Below are positions 8,540 to 17,662 of a stretch of DNA of 64,000 nt, one piece after another. The notes beneath the pieces are model-generated. The model was not told where the DNA came from. It made no database searches and saw only the letters and a program-made list of their open reading frames with translations. Source of the DNA: Lachnospiraceae bacterium (lineage in GTDB: Bacteria; Bacillota; Clostridia; Lachnospirales; Lachnospiraceae); NCBI GenBank assembly GCA_015057625.1, contig SVDZ01000003.1, positions 62,001-126,000 on the forward strand, read 5' to 3'. Within the stretch, counting starts at the first letter, position 1. Every line of letters starts with the position of its first letter. The position numbers and the translations under genes are program-made.

Positions 8540-9385
8540 CTACTCTGTAACAACAACTGTGAGGTATGCTTTTCCTTCATTATCCTCGTCATCTTTAAAT
8601 CTGTAAATCACATAGTAGAAACCTTCCTTTTTTGTATCCACGGAAGTCTTTTCGATTTTTACTTCTTTTTTGTCCAGAGGATTTCCCTTGTAATCATTGA
8701 GCGACTTAATATTGTCGAGAGGATCAAAATTGCTTCCCTTCTTCAAATAAATAATATTTTCTTTAAATTCCATCTGAGGTTCTAAGTTGTTTTTCTCCCT
8801 TACTGCCACAAGAGCCTGTAGTTTTGATGTATCCCCGAGAGAATTCGTAACCTGCGCAATTACTGTGTAAGTTCCTGCTGTTTTGGTAGAAACAGAACTT
8901 GAAAGCAATTTAACATTTTTAGTAATGTCTCCTCCATTTTCTTTGTTATCATAACAATCCACAGCACCAATAATATCTATAGTGTCAATGTTTTGCCCCA
9001 TATACAGGCAAAGCTGCTGCGACAATGTAAATTTTGGAGGCACGTAATCTGTGAATTCAATAATTCTCGATGCTCTTGCAATATGGTTATCCGAATCTGA
9101 AACAGCATATGTAATCTTACACTGATGTCCTGTAATAAATTTTGAGATTTCTTCCACAACGATATCCGACGTAAGATCTCCATCTTTTTTATCGTAAACA
9201 GTAACTCCTGTCTTTAGTTCTTCCTCTGTGGCATTTACGCTAACTCTGTAAACATCATCCTGATTCTTTATTGAGAATTCAGGAATCGAATCATCTACAT
9301 TAATTTTTATCTCGTATAAATTGTATAAAAATATTCCCGAAACTGCGATAAATATCAACACAGTTAAAATTCTTATTAATCTCAT
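8540..9385 (-). CDS. Membrane-anchored extracellular protein with Ig-like domains
   Basis: A 281-residue protein with one N-terminal membrane anchor (about residues 5-22, short basic N-terminus) and an outside part built from about three beta-rich units of roughly 80 residues. The segments GVTVYDKKDGDLTSDI and AGTYTVIAQVTNSLGDTS match the DUF5011/HYR style of bacterial Ig-like domain, which often binds carbohydrate or acts as a spacer. The ATG at 9385 has GGGAG 6 nt upstream; a TTG one codon earlier is rejected. It lies 25 nt upstream of the Wzz/BY-kinase genes in the same direction. A role in polysaccharide export or surface attachment is inferred from this context only. Confidence 0.75.
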   Translation of the reverse strand: MRLIRILTVLIFIAVSGIFLYNLYEIKINVDDSIPEFSIKNQDDVYRVSVNATEEELKTGVTVYDKKDGDLTSDIVVEEISKFITGHQCKITYAVSDSDNHIARASRIIEFTDYVPPKFTLSQQLCLYMGQNIDTIDIIGAVDCYDNKENGGDITKNVKLLSSSVSTKTAGTYTVIAQVTNSLGDTSKLQALVAVREKNNLEPQMEFKENIIYLKKGSNFDPLDNIKSLNDYKGNPLDKKEVKIEKTSVDTKKEGFYYVIYRFKDDEDNEGKAYLTVVVTE

Positions 9386-9521
9386 CAAACTCTCCCAAAT
9401 AAATAAGGTATAATATAACGAATATATTATACCTCAAATACTGTTTTATTATCAACTAAATATATACCAAATAATTCAAGCATACTTCTATCATTCTTAA
9501 TGTGGAATAAGTGTCAGCCTA

Positions 9522-9995
9522 TCAGAAACCTTCCACACGTCTCTGCTTTCTTAGTTCTCTACGCCTAAGTGCGCTTTCCCACTCTGCTCTCTCATTTTCA
9601 CTCTCAAGCTCGAGCCCAAACTCTATAGGCTGTGGTTTTCCCTCTTGATCCACACATACTTCTGTGAAGTATGCATGATTTATCTGTCTTCTCTCACCGT
9701 TTGATACATCTTCAACATAAACATCAACTCTTATTTCCATAGATGTTTTTCCCACATAGGTAACTTTTGCAATTAACACAATAATATCTGCAAGACTAGC
9801 TCCGCTTTTAAACTGAAGATTATCAACACAGGCAGTAGTAACTAACCTGCCGCAGTGTCTTTGAGCTGTAATCGCAGCCACTTCATCCATCCACGCCATG
9901 AGTCTTCCTCCAAAGAGCCTGTTGGCACCGTTGATGTCCGCGTATTGAAGGCATCTGGTCCATTCTGTGGTAGAGTCTGATACTTTTTTATTCAT
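9522..9995 (-). CDS. Hotdog-fold acyl-CoA thioesterase
   Basis: A 157-residue cytoplasmic protein of the YciA/BACH-type acyl-CoA thioesterase family, hydrolysing acyl-CoA to free acid and CoA. The segment NGANRLFGGRLMAWMDEVAAI (residues 19-39) carries the GG and Asp of the hotdog active-site helix. It is followed by LQFKSGASLADIIVLIAKVTYVGKTS, typical of the fold. AGGGGG lies 7 nt before the ATG. It sits between polysaccharide genes, but the enzyme class has no known role there and it may simply be a passenger. The substrate chain length cannot be predicted. Confidence 0.88.
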   Translation of the reverse strand: MNKKVSDSTTEWTRCLQYADINGANRLFGGRLMAWMDEVAAITAQRHCGRLVTTACVDNLQFKSGASLADIIVLIAKVTYVGKTSMEIRVDVYVEDVSNGERRQINHAYFTEVCVDQEGKPQPIEFGLELESENERAEWESALRRRELRKQRRVEGF

Positions 9996-10040
9996 ATATT
10001 CCCCCTCAATTATTCTCTCTTCCTTATTATCGCTTCTTTA

Positions 10041-11579
10041 TTATTTCTTTTTAAAACACACAAAAAAATTATTGGCAATTCCCGAAATTCTTTTTACCAT
10101 TATTTTTGTTTCTTCCGACTTTCTATAGAAACCTAGTGTTACTAAACAGCAAATAACAAATACGATGCCTGATTTTATAAACATCTCAATCCAATTATTT
10201 ACTTCATAAATACTTCCGACAGTTCCTAATCCAAATATCAATGCAACTATAATGGAAAAATTGATAAACATATCTTTAAAATATCCTTTAGAAGATCTTT
10301 CAAAGAAATCTCTGTACAAAAGCCATGGATCAATCCAAAAACTTGTCAATAATCTTGATATTGATGATGCGAACAATATACCCGCTATACCTATCTTATA
10401 ACCCAGCAGAATTGACAACACAATATTTAAACATGCGCAAAGAAACATAACCCATTTAGTTTTTCTAAACATTCCGGTTGCTTCTCTATAAGACCATACA
10501 GGCTGTAAAACACAGCTTAAATACATATTCATTGCAATCGCTATAACCGTTACATTATCAAAGATAAAGTTCTTTCCCAACCATAATCTTATCAAATCAT
10601 TAATCAATATTGTATAACAAGGAACAACCACTCCACTAATAAGAAAAATAATTGACAATTCACATCTGAATATTTCATATCTTTTCTTTGCGTTTTCTTT
10701 TACTATCAGGTTACCTATACTTGCAACCATTGAAGAAAATACCGTCGTATATAATACATTTATTTTCTTCATAACCAACTGATAGTTTGAATAATAACCT
10801 ACTGCAATTGTGCCAACTATGGTTGAAATAAGAATATTGTCTGTCGCGTTAAGCATAACTGAAGAGAGTTTAAACACAACCATTGATTTTATATTATTGA
10901 AAATCTCTCTTTTTTCTTCCCTTAATAATTTTTCCTTATTCCGAATAAAAGGATACATTTTTTCAGATTTTCTTGAAGCAATTAAATTGTTAATAATATT
11001 AGCAGCAACACTAATCATCAAAAATACAATATAGTTTCTAACAATCAAAAGGAATATTATTTGAAGAACTGTTTTGACTATATTTATTACCATATTTATT
11101 TTAGTAACAATATAGTTATTCTGATCTGCAACAATTACAGACGTTTTATAAACGCACAAATAAGAGACTACTATTCCTGCAAGGGATAAAAGGTAATATA
11201 TCTCTAAGTTTGGAATATCTCTTTCCAAATTTACTATGTTTCTTAAAAATGGAGTTACCAAAAGACCTGCAAAAGTTACCACAATCGCAATACCATTATA
11301 TATTACTTTATAAAATGATGTTAAAGCAGCCATCTTTTTATAATCTTTTTCTGCTAATGGCTTATAAAAACTATATGCCATAGCCGAATTAATTCCCAAA
11401 TCAGCCATAGACAAGAGTCCCAAAACATCAGCAAAGAGTCCGCTAATACCAAGGTATTCAACACCCAACACTCTTATAAAAATAGTTCTTGAAACAAATG
11501 ACAATACCAGCATAAGTATCTGATTTGCAAATGTAAAACTTATATTTTTCATTGTTTTAACTGTTCTGCTTGATGACAT
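10041..11579 (-). CDS. Wzx-type polysaccharide flippase (MOP superfamily)
   Basis: A 512-residue polytopic membrane protein with about 12-14 hydrophobic segments, expected to flip undecaprenyl-linked repeat units across the membrane. The N-terminal SFTFANQILMLVLSFVSRTIFIRVLG and GISGLFADVLGLLSMADLGI are typical of the Polysacc_synt/RfbX family. Length is normal. No clear ribosome site precedes the ATG; an in-frame ATG ten codons in is an alternative start with no better site. The gene is divergent from the acyltransferase at 11808 and belongs to the same locus as the polymerase at 19905. Confidence 0.9.
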   Translation of the reverse strand: MSSSRTVKTMKNISFTFANQILMLVLSFVSRTIFIRVLGVEYLGISGLFADVLGLLSMADLGINSAMAYSFYKPLAEKDYKKMAALTSFYKVIYNGIAIVVTFAGLLVTPFLRNIVNLERDIPNLEIYYLLSLAGIVVSYLCVYKTSVIVADQNNYIVTKINMVINIVKTVLQIIFLLIVRNYIVFLMISVAANIINNLIASRKSEKMYPFIRNKEKLLREEKREIFNNIKSMVVFKLSSVMLNATDNILISTIVGTIAVGYYSNYQLVMKKINVLYTTVFSSMVASIGNLIVKENAKKRYEIFRCELSIIFLISGVVVPCYTILINDLIRLWLGKNFIFDNVTVIAIAMNMYLSCVLQPVWSYREATGMFRKTKWVMFLCACLNIVLSILLGYKIGIAGILFASSISRLLTSFWIDPWLLYRDFFERSSKGYFKDMFINFSIIVALIFGLGTVGSIYEVNNWIEMFIKSGIVFVICCLVTLGFYRKSEETKIMVKRISGIANNFFVCFKKK

Positions 11580-11807
11580 AGTAATAGTAGCATATCCATT
11601 TAGGATACACTGTGTCCTTTCTAATATTTATCACTGTTTTCTTTTCATTCCATAACTACGGTAATACTACCTAATTCTTTTTCCATTGTCAAGGATAGTA
11701 CATTGCCATGATAGCATTAATATAATGATTTTTTCATTATTTTGTTCTATAATTATTATTGTATATTGCTAAATAATATACATACAATTGAATATAGGAG
11801 GGAAATT

Positions 11808-12833
11808 ATGTCAACGTACATTATTATGTTTATTCTATTGCTGTTTTTACTCTTTGAATTGTGTTACAAAATCAAATGGAATGACTCTGAAGATCATTTC
11901 TTTGACTTACAAAATTCAACTGCAATGCGAGGTTTTTGGTGCCTTATCATAGTTTTAGTCCACACTCCCACGCCATATCAGAACACAATTCAAGATATGA
12001 TTGGAAGTTTTGCATATGTGGGAGTTACCTACTTTTTCCTCACATCAGCCTACGGTTTATCACTGACTAACAGCAAAAAAAAGTACAATATAATGTTATG
12101 GAAGAATCGATTTATAAAATTACTTATTCCATGCTTTATAGTAAACATAATCTCTGTTTTTTCAACAGCATTGTTATTACATAATCCAATCAACATCCCA
12201 AACATTTTCAAAATAAATCAATGGGTAATTTGGTTAATAATCGCTTACATTTTTTGGATTATGAGCCATCAATGCAACTTATCAAAATACAGCAATCATT
12301 TAACATGTTTACTTATTATTGTATTTAGCTTAACTATTTACATTCTCCAAAAAAGCAATCACTATCATTATAATTCCTGGGCTCCGGAAATTTACGGTTT
12401 CATATGGGGAATATTATTATTTGTACTGTTTAACAAATTCAAAAGTTACTTTAAAACCAATTGGTTCACAAAAAATATTATACTCGGACTGGTTTCATTG
12501 ATTTTGGGAGTTACTTATCTTAAGACCAAATATATCTTTTTTTTCGGAGGATATTTTATCAAAATAATATTAGGCTTATCAATCTTATTATTTATGCTTG
12601 CTCTTAATACAAAATTATCAATTGAAAATAAGATAACCTTATTCCTTGGGAAAATATCATATGAAATATATTTGATTCACGGTTTCATTTTTACATTAGT
12701 TTCACGTATTTTTAAAAGCATTGAATCCGGCTTCTATTTACTACTTAGTATTATAATTACTGTACTACTTTCCATTATAGTTAATTATATATCTAAAAAA
12801 ATTATTAATATATTATGCAGTTCTAACAAGTAA
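11808..12833 (+). CDS. Membrane acyltransferase, acyltransferase-3 family
   Basis: A 341-residue membrane protein with about ten hydrophobic segments. It probably O-acetylates a sugar of the polysaccharide. The N-terminal STAMRGFWCLIIVLVH segment fits the RG...H motif of the acyltransferase-3 family (OafA/WecH type), whose histidine is catalytic, and the C-terminal LGKISYEIYLIHGF is diagnostic. AGGAGGG lies 5 nt before the ATG at 11808; a 22-codon upstream extension has no such site. It is the only rightward gene in this part of the locus apart from the pyruvyltransferase. The remnant of a group II intron starts 50 nt past its stop. Confidence 0.88.
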   Translation: MSTYIIMFILLLFLLFELCYKIKWNDSEDHFFDLQNSTAMRGFWCLIIVLVHTPTPYQNTIQDMIGSFAYVGVTYFFLTSAYGLSLTNSKKKYNIMLWKNRFIKLLIPCFIVNIISVFSTALLLHNPINIPNIFKINQWVIWLIIAYIFWIMSHQCNLSKYSNHLTCLLIIVFSLTIYILQKSNHYHYNSWAPEIYGFIWGILLFVLFNKFKSYFKTNWFTKNIILGLVSLILGVTYLKTKYIFFFGGYFIKIILGLSILLFMLALNTKLSIENKITLFLGKISYEIYLIHGFIFTLVSRIFKSIESGFYLLLSIIITVLLSIIVNYISKKIINILCSSNK

Positions 12834-12883
12834 AACATTAAAATTCAAGACAGGTTAATATATAACCTTACACTTTTACAGAC

Positions 12884-13132
12884 ATCGAGTAGGAGGCGGT
12901 GACTAACCGCCGTCCTCTCAAATCACCGTACGTACCGTTCGGTATACGGTGCTTTCAATAGTTGACGTGCACAGATGTGTCAACGACACTCCATTTTCCA
13001 TTACACCACTTTTAAGATATCGCTTAATAAGTTGCACCTCACGATGGACACCCTTGCCTTCGGCTATATCCTTCCCACTACCGGGCGGATTCGGAACTTT
13101 AACCCGTTAGAAACGTGCGCCGCCAGGCGCAC
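12884..13132 (-). mobile_element. Remnant of a group IIC intron, ORF and most of domain I deleted
   Basis: Read on the minus strand, it begins GTGCGCC at 13132 and keeps the domain I landmarks AAGGGTGTCC and GGTTAAAGTTCCGAA. It ends with a full domain V (AGCACCGTATACCGAACGG then TACGTACGGTG) and a domain VI hairpin closing in CCTACTCGAT at 12884. These match my memory of the Oceanobacillus iheyensis group IIC intron. Only 249 nt remain, with no reverse transcriptase and too little of domain I for folding, so it should be inactive. It starts 2 nt after the terminator hairpin and T-run of the Ig-repeat gene, the expected insertion site of IIC introns. Confidence 0.85.
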
Positions 13133-13134
13133 GT

Positions 13135-13172
13135 AAAAAACACTCTTGAGCAATTGCTCAAGAGTGTTTTTT
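13135..13172. terminator. Perfect 38-bp palindromic terminator
   Basis: AAAAAACACTCTTGAGCAA and its complement form a perfect 38-nt palindrome with A6/T6 ends. It therefore works as a strong terminator in either direction. It ends the leftward Ig-repeat gene, whose stop is 10 nt away, and it marks the insertion point of the group IIC intron remnant. Confidence 0.92.
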
Positions 13173-13182
13173 ATGTTTTATA

Positions 13183-14763
13183 TTATTTTACTGTAAGAAC
13201 TGCGATATCAGATTCTTTCTGCATCTTGTGTTCATCTTTAATTATACATCTATATTTCATTCCACTCTGTGATAACTGTGCATTCGACTTTGTGAATGAA
13301 GCTGATGTTGCACCTGAAATAGTTGTCCAATTTGTCTTTCCAGCTGCCTGATACTGCCACTGATATGTAAGATTATCACCTGTTGCTACAACTGTAAATG
13401 TTGTGCTTGCACCAACTGATACTGTTACACTTGCTGGCTGTGTCTTAATTACGATTGGTGTATATACAGTAATTGTTGCTGCATTAGTTGCCTTTGTAGC
13501 ACCATTAGCATCTGTAATCATACATCTGTAACTAAATCCACTCTGTGATAACTGTGCATTTGTCTTTGTAAATGAAGCTGCTGTAGCTCCTGAAATGTTT
13601 GTCCAGTATGTCTTACCTGGAACCTGATACTGCCACTGATATCTAAGTGCTGTATCGGCTGTAGCTACTACTGAATAAGTTGCTGACTCTCCAATTGTTG
13701 TCACAACACTCTTTGGCTGATTTGTAATTGTAATAGGATCAATAACTGTAAGTACTGCAGCTGATGAATTCACTTTATTTCCTGAAGCATCTGAAACAAC
13801 ACATCTGTACTTGAATCCATTCTGTGCTGCTGTAGCATTTGTCTTTGTAAATGAAGCTGCCTTAGCTGTTGAAATACTTGTCCATGTAGTTTTACCTACT
13901 GACTGATACTGCCACTGATATTTTAATCCTGTTCCTGTAGCAGTTACTGTAAATGTTGCACTATCATTAACATAAATTGTAACGTCCTGTGGCTGCGATG
14001 TGATTTCAATTGTTGAAGCTGCCTTTGTTACTGTAAGTGTTGCTTTATTTGAATATACCTTAGCTCCTGAACTGTCAGTAACTACACATCTGTAACCAAA
14101 TCCACTCTGTGATAACTGTGAATTTGTCTTTGTGAATGAAGCTGATGTAGCTCCTGAAATATTTGACCATGTAGTTTTACCTACTGCCTGATACTGCCAC
14201 TGATACTTTAATCCTGATCCAGTAGCTGTGATAGAATAAGTTGCACTCTTTCCTTCTTCAACTGTTGCATTCTTTGGCTGTGATGTAATACTTACAGAAG
14301 GTGCTGTAACTGTTACTGTAGCTTTTTCTGTGTATGCTTTATTTCCGTTTGCATCTGTGATTGCACATCTATAACCGAATCCACTCTGTGCTAATGTTGC
14401 CTTTGTCTTTGTAAATGAAGTTGATGTAGCTCCTGAAATATTTGTCCATGTAGTTTTACCTACTGCCTGATACTGCCACTGATATTTTAATCCTGTTCCT
14501 GTAGCAACTACTGTATATGTAGCACTTCCGCCCTCTGAAACTGTAACACTCTGTGGCTGTGATGTAATTACTATACTTGTGCTCTGTGTAGGTTTCTCCG
14601 TTGGTGCCTCTGTTGGAGCTTCTGTTGTGTAGTGTTCCCTCCAAGGATTTTGAACATAATCTCCATCTTCTGTATAGGCACCATCCTGAGCCTTAATAGC
14701 CACTGGTGACATTGTTCCTGCAACTAATGCAACAGAACATAAAACAACCAAAAATTTTCTCAT
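13183..14763 (-). CDS. Secreted protein with five tandem Ig-like repeats
   Basis: A 526-residue exported protein. Residues 1 to about 24 are a signal peptide (MRKFLVVLCSVALVAG, cleavage near IKAQ). A Thr/Pro linker follows (TEAPTEAPTEKPTQ). Then come five units of about 90 residues, each with ITSQP, SATYTVVATG, YQWQYQAVGKTTW, SFTKTNAQLSQSGF and YRC(V/I)(V/I)(T/S)D. These are immunoglobulin-like domains of the type found in bacterial surface proteins, with the YQWQ tryptophan and YRC cysteine conserved. No LPXTG, S-layer or choline-binding anchor is seen, so it is probably released or held by the polysaccharide. The ATG at 14763 has AAGGAG 8 nt upstream; a TTG 7 codons earlier is rejected. Why it lies within the polysaccharide locus is not known. 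Confidence 0.88.
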   Translation of the reverse strand: MRKFLVVLCSVALVAGTMSPVAIKAQDGAYTEDGDYVQNPWREHYTTEAPTEAPTEKPTQSTSIVITSQPQSVTVSEGGSATYTVVATGTGLKYQWQYQAVGKTTWTNISGATSTSFTKTKATLAQSGFGYRCAITDANGNKAYTEKATVTVTAPSVSITSQPKNATVEEGKSATYSITATGSGLKYQWQYQAVGKTTWSNISGATSASFTKTNSQLSQSGFGYRCVVTDSSGAKVYSNKATLTVTKAASTIEITSQPQDVTIYVNDSATFTVTATGTGLKYQWQYQSVGKTTWTSISTAKAASFTKTNATAAQNGFKYRCVVSDASGNKVNSSAAVLTVIDPITITNQPKSVVTTIGESATYSVVATADTALRYQWQYQVPGKTYWTNISGATAASFTKTNAQLSQSGFSYRCMITDANGATKATNAATITVYTPIVIKTQPASVTVSVGASTTFTVVATGDNLTYQWQYQAAGKTNWTTISGATSASFTKSNAQLSQSGMKYRCIIKDEHKMQKESDIAVLTVK

Positions 14764-15321
14764 TTTCCTGTCTCCTTCTTTCAAAATAGTTTAATAATAA
14801 ATAGAAGTGTGGGACTTTTTTAATAATGTAAGTAGAGAAGAACCACCATACTCGTTCTTTTTCTTTTGGTTCTTCGTCCGTCCAAAAGTATACCTACAAT
14901 ACCACTTCTCCCTGCGTGATACCACTCCCACCGTGCATACCTGTCTTCTAAAAGAGTAACAAATATTCCATTTCTCGTCAAGTATAATTATTTATTTTTA
15001 GGCAAACTTTCTATTAATTCTTACAATTCATTATAAATATTTAACAAAAAGATTTTCCCCTTTGTTTTTCTTTAAAAAATCGTTATTTTTTACCATTTTC
15101 CCGTTCTCATAATCTTCCACTAATCGAACAATGTTTAGCCTGTCTGTATGCCAATGTATATCTCTTTATTATATTTTTATACAATCAATCTCAAAGTCCT
15201 ATTTGTTGACACTAAATCCATATTCTTGTATATTTACAATCAGTGATTCTTTCATTTTTTTAATCAATTGTTATGGAATTATCTTTACTATAATTAATTA
15301 TGTATAAAGAGGAAACAGTAA
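14764..15321. other. Long intergenic leader with hairpin and GGTAT repeats
   Basis: This 558-bp stretch has no convincing gene. The first 200 bp, read leftward, would be the 5' leader of the Ig-repeat gene. It holds a hairpin GAAGAACCA-N21-TGGTTCTTC (14837-14875). Beyond that is a GC-richer segment (about 14889-14943) with symmetrically placed AGGTAT, AGTGGTAT, AGTGGTAT, AGGTAT repeats on the minus strand. I compared it with c-di-GMP-I riboswitches and it does not match. From 15000 to 15321 the DNA is AT-rich and should hold the promoter of the rightward pyruvyltransferase gene, but no clear -35/-10 pair stood out. Confidence 0.45.
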
Positions 15322-16152
15322 ATGAATTCGTTACAGAGAATAATCTTTAGAAACAAATACACAATGAACGATACTAAAGCAATCAAAAACAGAGTAAATC
15401 TTGAATATTGGAATAGGACTGAAAATATCGGCGACTCTATTTCTCCTTTAATTTGCAACTGGCTTTTAAACAAGAAAAATCTTACTTTGGATTCCAAGAC
15501 TAAATCAACAAAGCATCTTCTTGCTGTAGGTTCTATTTTAGTTACAGGTCGCCATTATTTCGATGCAACCGTCTGGGGCAGTGGCATTTTATACCTGAAC
15601 CATATACGCTCTTTATCTTTACAAAAATACTTTAGGAAATTGGATGTAAGAGTTGTCAGAGGTCCTATTTCCGCTAAAATACTATCTTTCTGTGGCTACA
15701 AATGCCCGGAAATATATGGCGATCCCGGAGTACTTATGCCACTAATATATCCTAAAACTGCAAATCGTAATTCTGATACCATTTCAGTAATAAGACATTT
15801 GAAATCTGTTCATCTTAAAACACCTGATTCTTTAAACTTTATTGACACCAGAACAAGTGACTACAAAGCATTCATAGATCAAATATGTGAATCAAAAATG
15901 GTTATATCTTCCTCACTGCACGGAATAATATTAGCTGAAAGCTATGGTGTACCCGCTATATTTCTTCAGGAAGAAATGGAAGATTCCTTATTAAAATTCT
16001 ATGACTGGTACTATTCCACAAACAGACACAATGTCAAAATTGCTTATTCAATAGAAGAAGCGCTTGATATTGAACCTATGGAGCTACCTGATTTATCAGA
16101 TATGCAGGAGAACTTAATAAAAGCGTTCCCTTACGATTTATGGGAACGCTGA
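15322..16152 (+). CDS. Polysaccharide pyruvyl transferase family protein
   Basis: A 276-residue cytoplasmic enzyme of the PS_pyruv_trans family, which transfers a pyruvyl group from PEP to a sugar to make a ketal. Family marks are NIGDSISPLICNWLL near residue 35, VVRGPISAKIL near 112, YGDPGVLMP near 132 and the C-terminal SSLHGIILAESYGVPAIF, with its SxHG histidine. The length fits the shorter members of the family. GAGGA lies 9 nt before the ATG. It is transcribed against its neighbour at 16158 and ends 5 nt from that gene's stop. It would add a negative charge to the polymer. Confidence 0.88.
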   Translation: MNSLQRIIFRNKYTMNDTKAIKNRVNLEYWNRTENIGDSISPLICNWLLNKKNLTLDSKTKSTKHLLAVGSILVTGRHYFDATVWGSGILYLNHIRSLSLQKYFRKLDVRVVRGPISAKILSFCGYKCPEIYGDPGVLMPLIYPKTANRNSDTISVIRHLKSVHLKTPDSLNFIDTRTSDYKAFIDQICESKMVISSSLHGIILAESYGVPAIFLQEEMEDSLLKFYDWYYSTNRHNVKIAYSIEEALDIEPMELPDLSDMQENLIKAFPYDLWER

Positions 16153-16157
16153 TATTC

Positions 16158-17159
16158 TTATAATTTCATACATTTATTTACTATTATTTTAGGTGCATTT
16201 ATGGTCATTAGGATAAACAAAACTCTGCATTTTGTTATAAACGCTATATCTGCGCCGTTTTTTTTCATTCTACTGTATTTTTTTAATCCCTCTTTCAGTC
16301 TCTTCAGATACGCTTTATTCTCTTTTAAATCTCCGAGCATATATGTTTCGCACGCTAAATCCTTCATCGAAAAAACTGCTCTTCTGTACATCATCCAATC
16401 TGTTTTCTCGCCGTTTTGTTTCAAGAACTCGTATCCTCTTTCGCCGGCTTCCAATCTCGATTTGCAGCCTTTTATCCTTCCACTGTTAAAACTATTGTAT
16501 ACAGCACTTCCTTCTCTGTTTTTTCTATAATGATATCCGCATGCTTCGCTACATACCACTTTGCTACATCTAATCAAGCACTCCAGTAGCCAAAGGGCAT
16601 CTTCACCAATTATCAAATCTGTAGGATACTTTATAAAATTATCACTTTCACAAAAGACAATATTCCTTTTAAATATTTTATTCCAGACAAATAACTGCCA
16701 CCCATTTGGATCTATACAATCTCTAATAGCTTCTGACCCTGTAAGAATCTCTTTTCGAAAAGGATTATCTATCTTTTCATAGTCCTCATATGTATTAATA
16801 TATCCAAACATCCCAACATCAGCGTCGTTATCTTCAATCTGTCTGACCACCTCTTCATATAAATCTGCCGACAAATAATCATCGGCATCAACAAACGTTA
16901 TATACTCCCCTCTCGCAGCTTTAATTCCTTCATTTCTTGCCGAACTAACTCCGCCATTTTCTTTATGTACAACCGTTACTCTGCTATCCTTTTTCCACTC
17001 GTCACATTTTTCACCCGACCTGTCAGTAGAACCGTCATCAACAAGAATAAGTTGAATATTTCTGTAATTCTGCGCCAAGATACTCTGAATACATTGATCC
17101 ATATATTTTTCAACATTGAATACCGGAACAATAATACTCAACAAACCAATCTCTTCCAT
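16158..17159 (-). CDS. GT2-family glycosyltransferase
   Basis: A 333-residue inverting glycosyltransferase. The GT-A fold is clear from SIIVPVFNVEKYMDQ (about 8-22), the nucleotide-binding DDGSTD (41-46), NGGVSSARNEGI (68-79) and the metal-binding DADD (91-94). The C-terminal part is basic and could contact the membrane. The donor and acceptor cannot be inferred. Its ATG lies 3 nt after the stop of the phosphatase gene, whose last codons (GGGAGT) provide the ribosome site, so translation is probably coupled. It is the last gene of the long leftward operon before the convergent pyruvyltransferase. Confidence 0.9.
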   Translation of the reverse strand: MEEIGLLSIIVPVFNVEKYMDQCIQSILAQNYRNIQLILVDDGSTDRSGEKCDEWKKDSRVTVVHKENGGVSSARNEGIKAARGEYITFVDADDYLSADLYEEVVRQIEDNDADVGMFGYINTYEDYEKIDNPFRKEILTGSEAIRDCIDPNGWQLFVWNKIFKRNIVFCESDNFIKYPTDLIIGEDALWLLECLIRCSKVVCSEACGYHYRKNREGSAVYNSFNSGRIKGCKSRLEAGERGYEFLKQNGEKTDWMMYRRAVFSMKDLACETYMLGDLKENKAYLKRLKEGLKKYSRMKKNGADIAFITKCRVLFILMTINAPKIIVNKCMKL

Positions 17160-17162
17160 TCA

Positions 17163-17645
17163 TCATACTCCCAATATTGTTTCTATAAACTCTCGGACTG
17201 CTCCTTGTCCGCCTCCTAATTTACACACATAGTCAGAGATTTTTCGAACCTCTCCGCTAGCATCCATTGGACAGCCGGTGTAACCTCCGTCCTTTTTCAC
17301 TCTATTAATGCATGATAAATCATTATTATCATCTCCAATATATGCAACGTTAGCACAACTCAAACTATATTTTTCAACAACATCTTCCATACATTTTTCC
17401 TTATCAGAAATGCCTTGATATAGTTCTGTTATTTCTAACTCTTTGCATCGATTCGCTACAATATCAGATACTCTTCCGGTAATAATAACCGGTGTTATAT
17501 TATTAGGAATCAGCATATTATGAATACCATATCCATCTTTTGCATTGAATGCTTTTAGCACCTCACCATCATTGCCCATATATATTTTGCCGTCAGTCAA
17601 CGTACCATCAACATCCATTATTAACATCTTAATGTTTTCTCTCAT
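17163..17645 (-). CDS. KdsC-like HAD phosphatase
   Basis: A 160-residue HAD-superfamily phosphatase of the type that dephosphorylates 8-carbon or 9-carbon ulosonate phosphates (KdsC, NeuA C-terminal domain). Motif I DVDGTLTDG (11-19) has both aspartates, motif II is IITGR, and motif III/IV is GDDNNDL. There is no cap domain, as in KdsC. GGAGG lies 7 nt before the ATG at 17645; a TTG one codon upstream is rejected. It lies 17 nt after the aldolase-fusion gene and close to a CMP-sugar synthetase. Removing phosphate from an aldolase product before CMP activation is the natural inference. Alternative substrates are other sugar phosphates. Confidence 0.88.
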   Translation of the reverse strand: MRENIKMLIMDVDGTLTDGKIYMGNDGEVLKAFNAKDGYGIHNMLIPNNITPVIITGRVSDIVANRCKELEITELYQGISDKEKCMEDVVEKYSLSCANVAYIGDDNNDLSCINRVKKDGGYTGCPMDASGEVRKISDYVCKLGGGQGAVREFIETILGV

Positions 17646-17662
17646 CAAAAAACCTCCATATG

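Noticed and set aside
14764..14960. c-di-GMP riboswitch before the Ig-repeat gene
   Set aside because: The conserved core of the c-di-GMP-I class could not be found; only repeats and a simple hairpin are visible.
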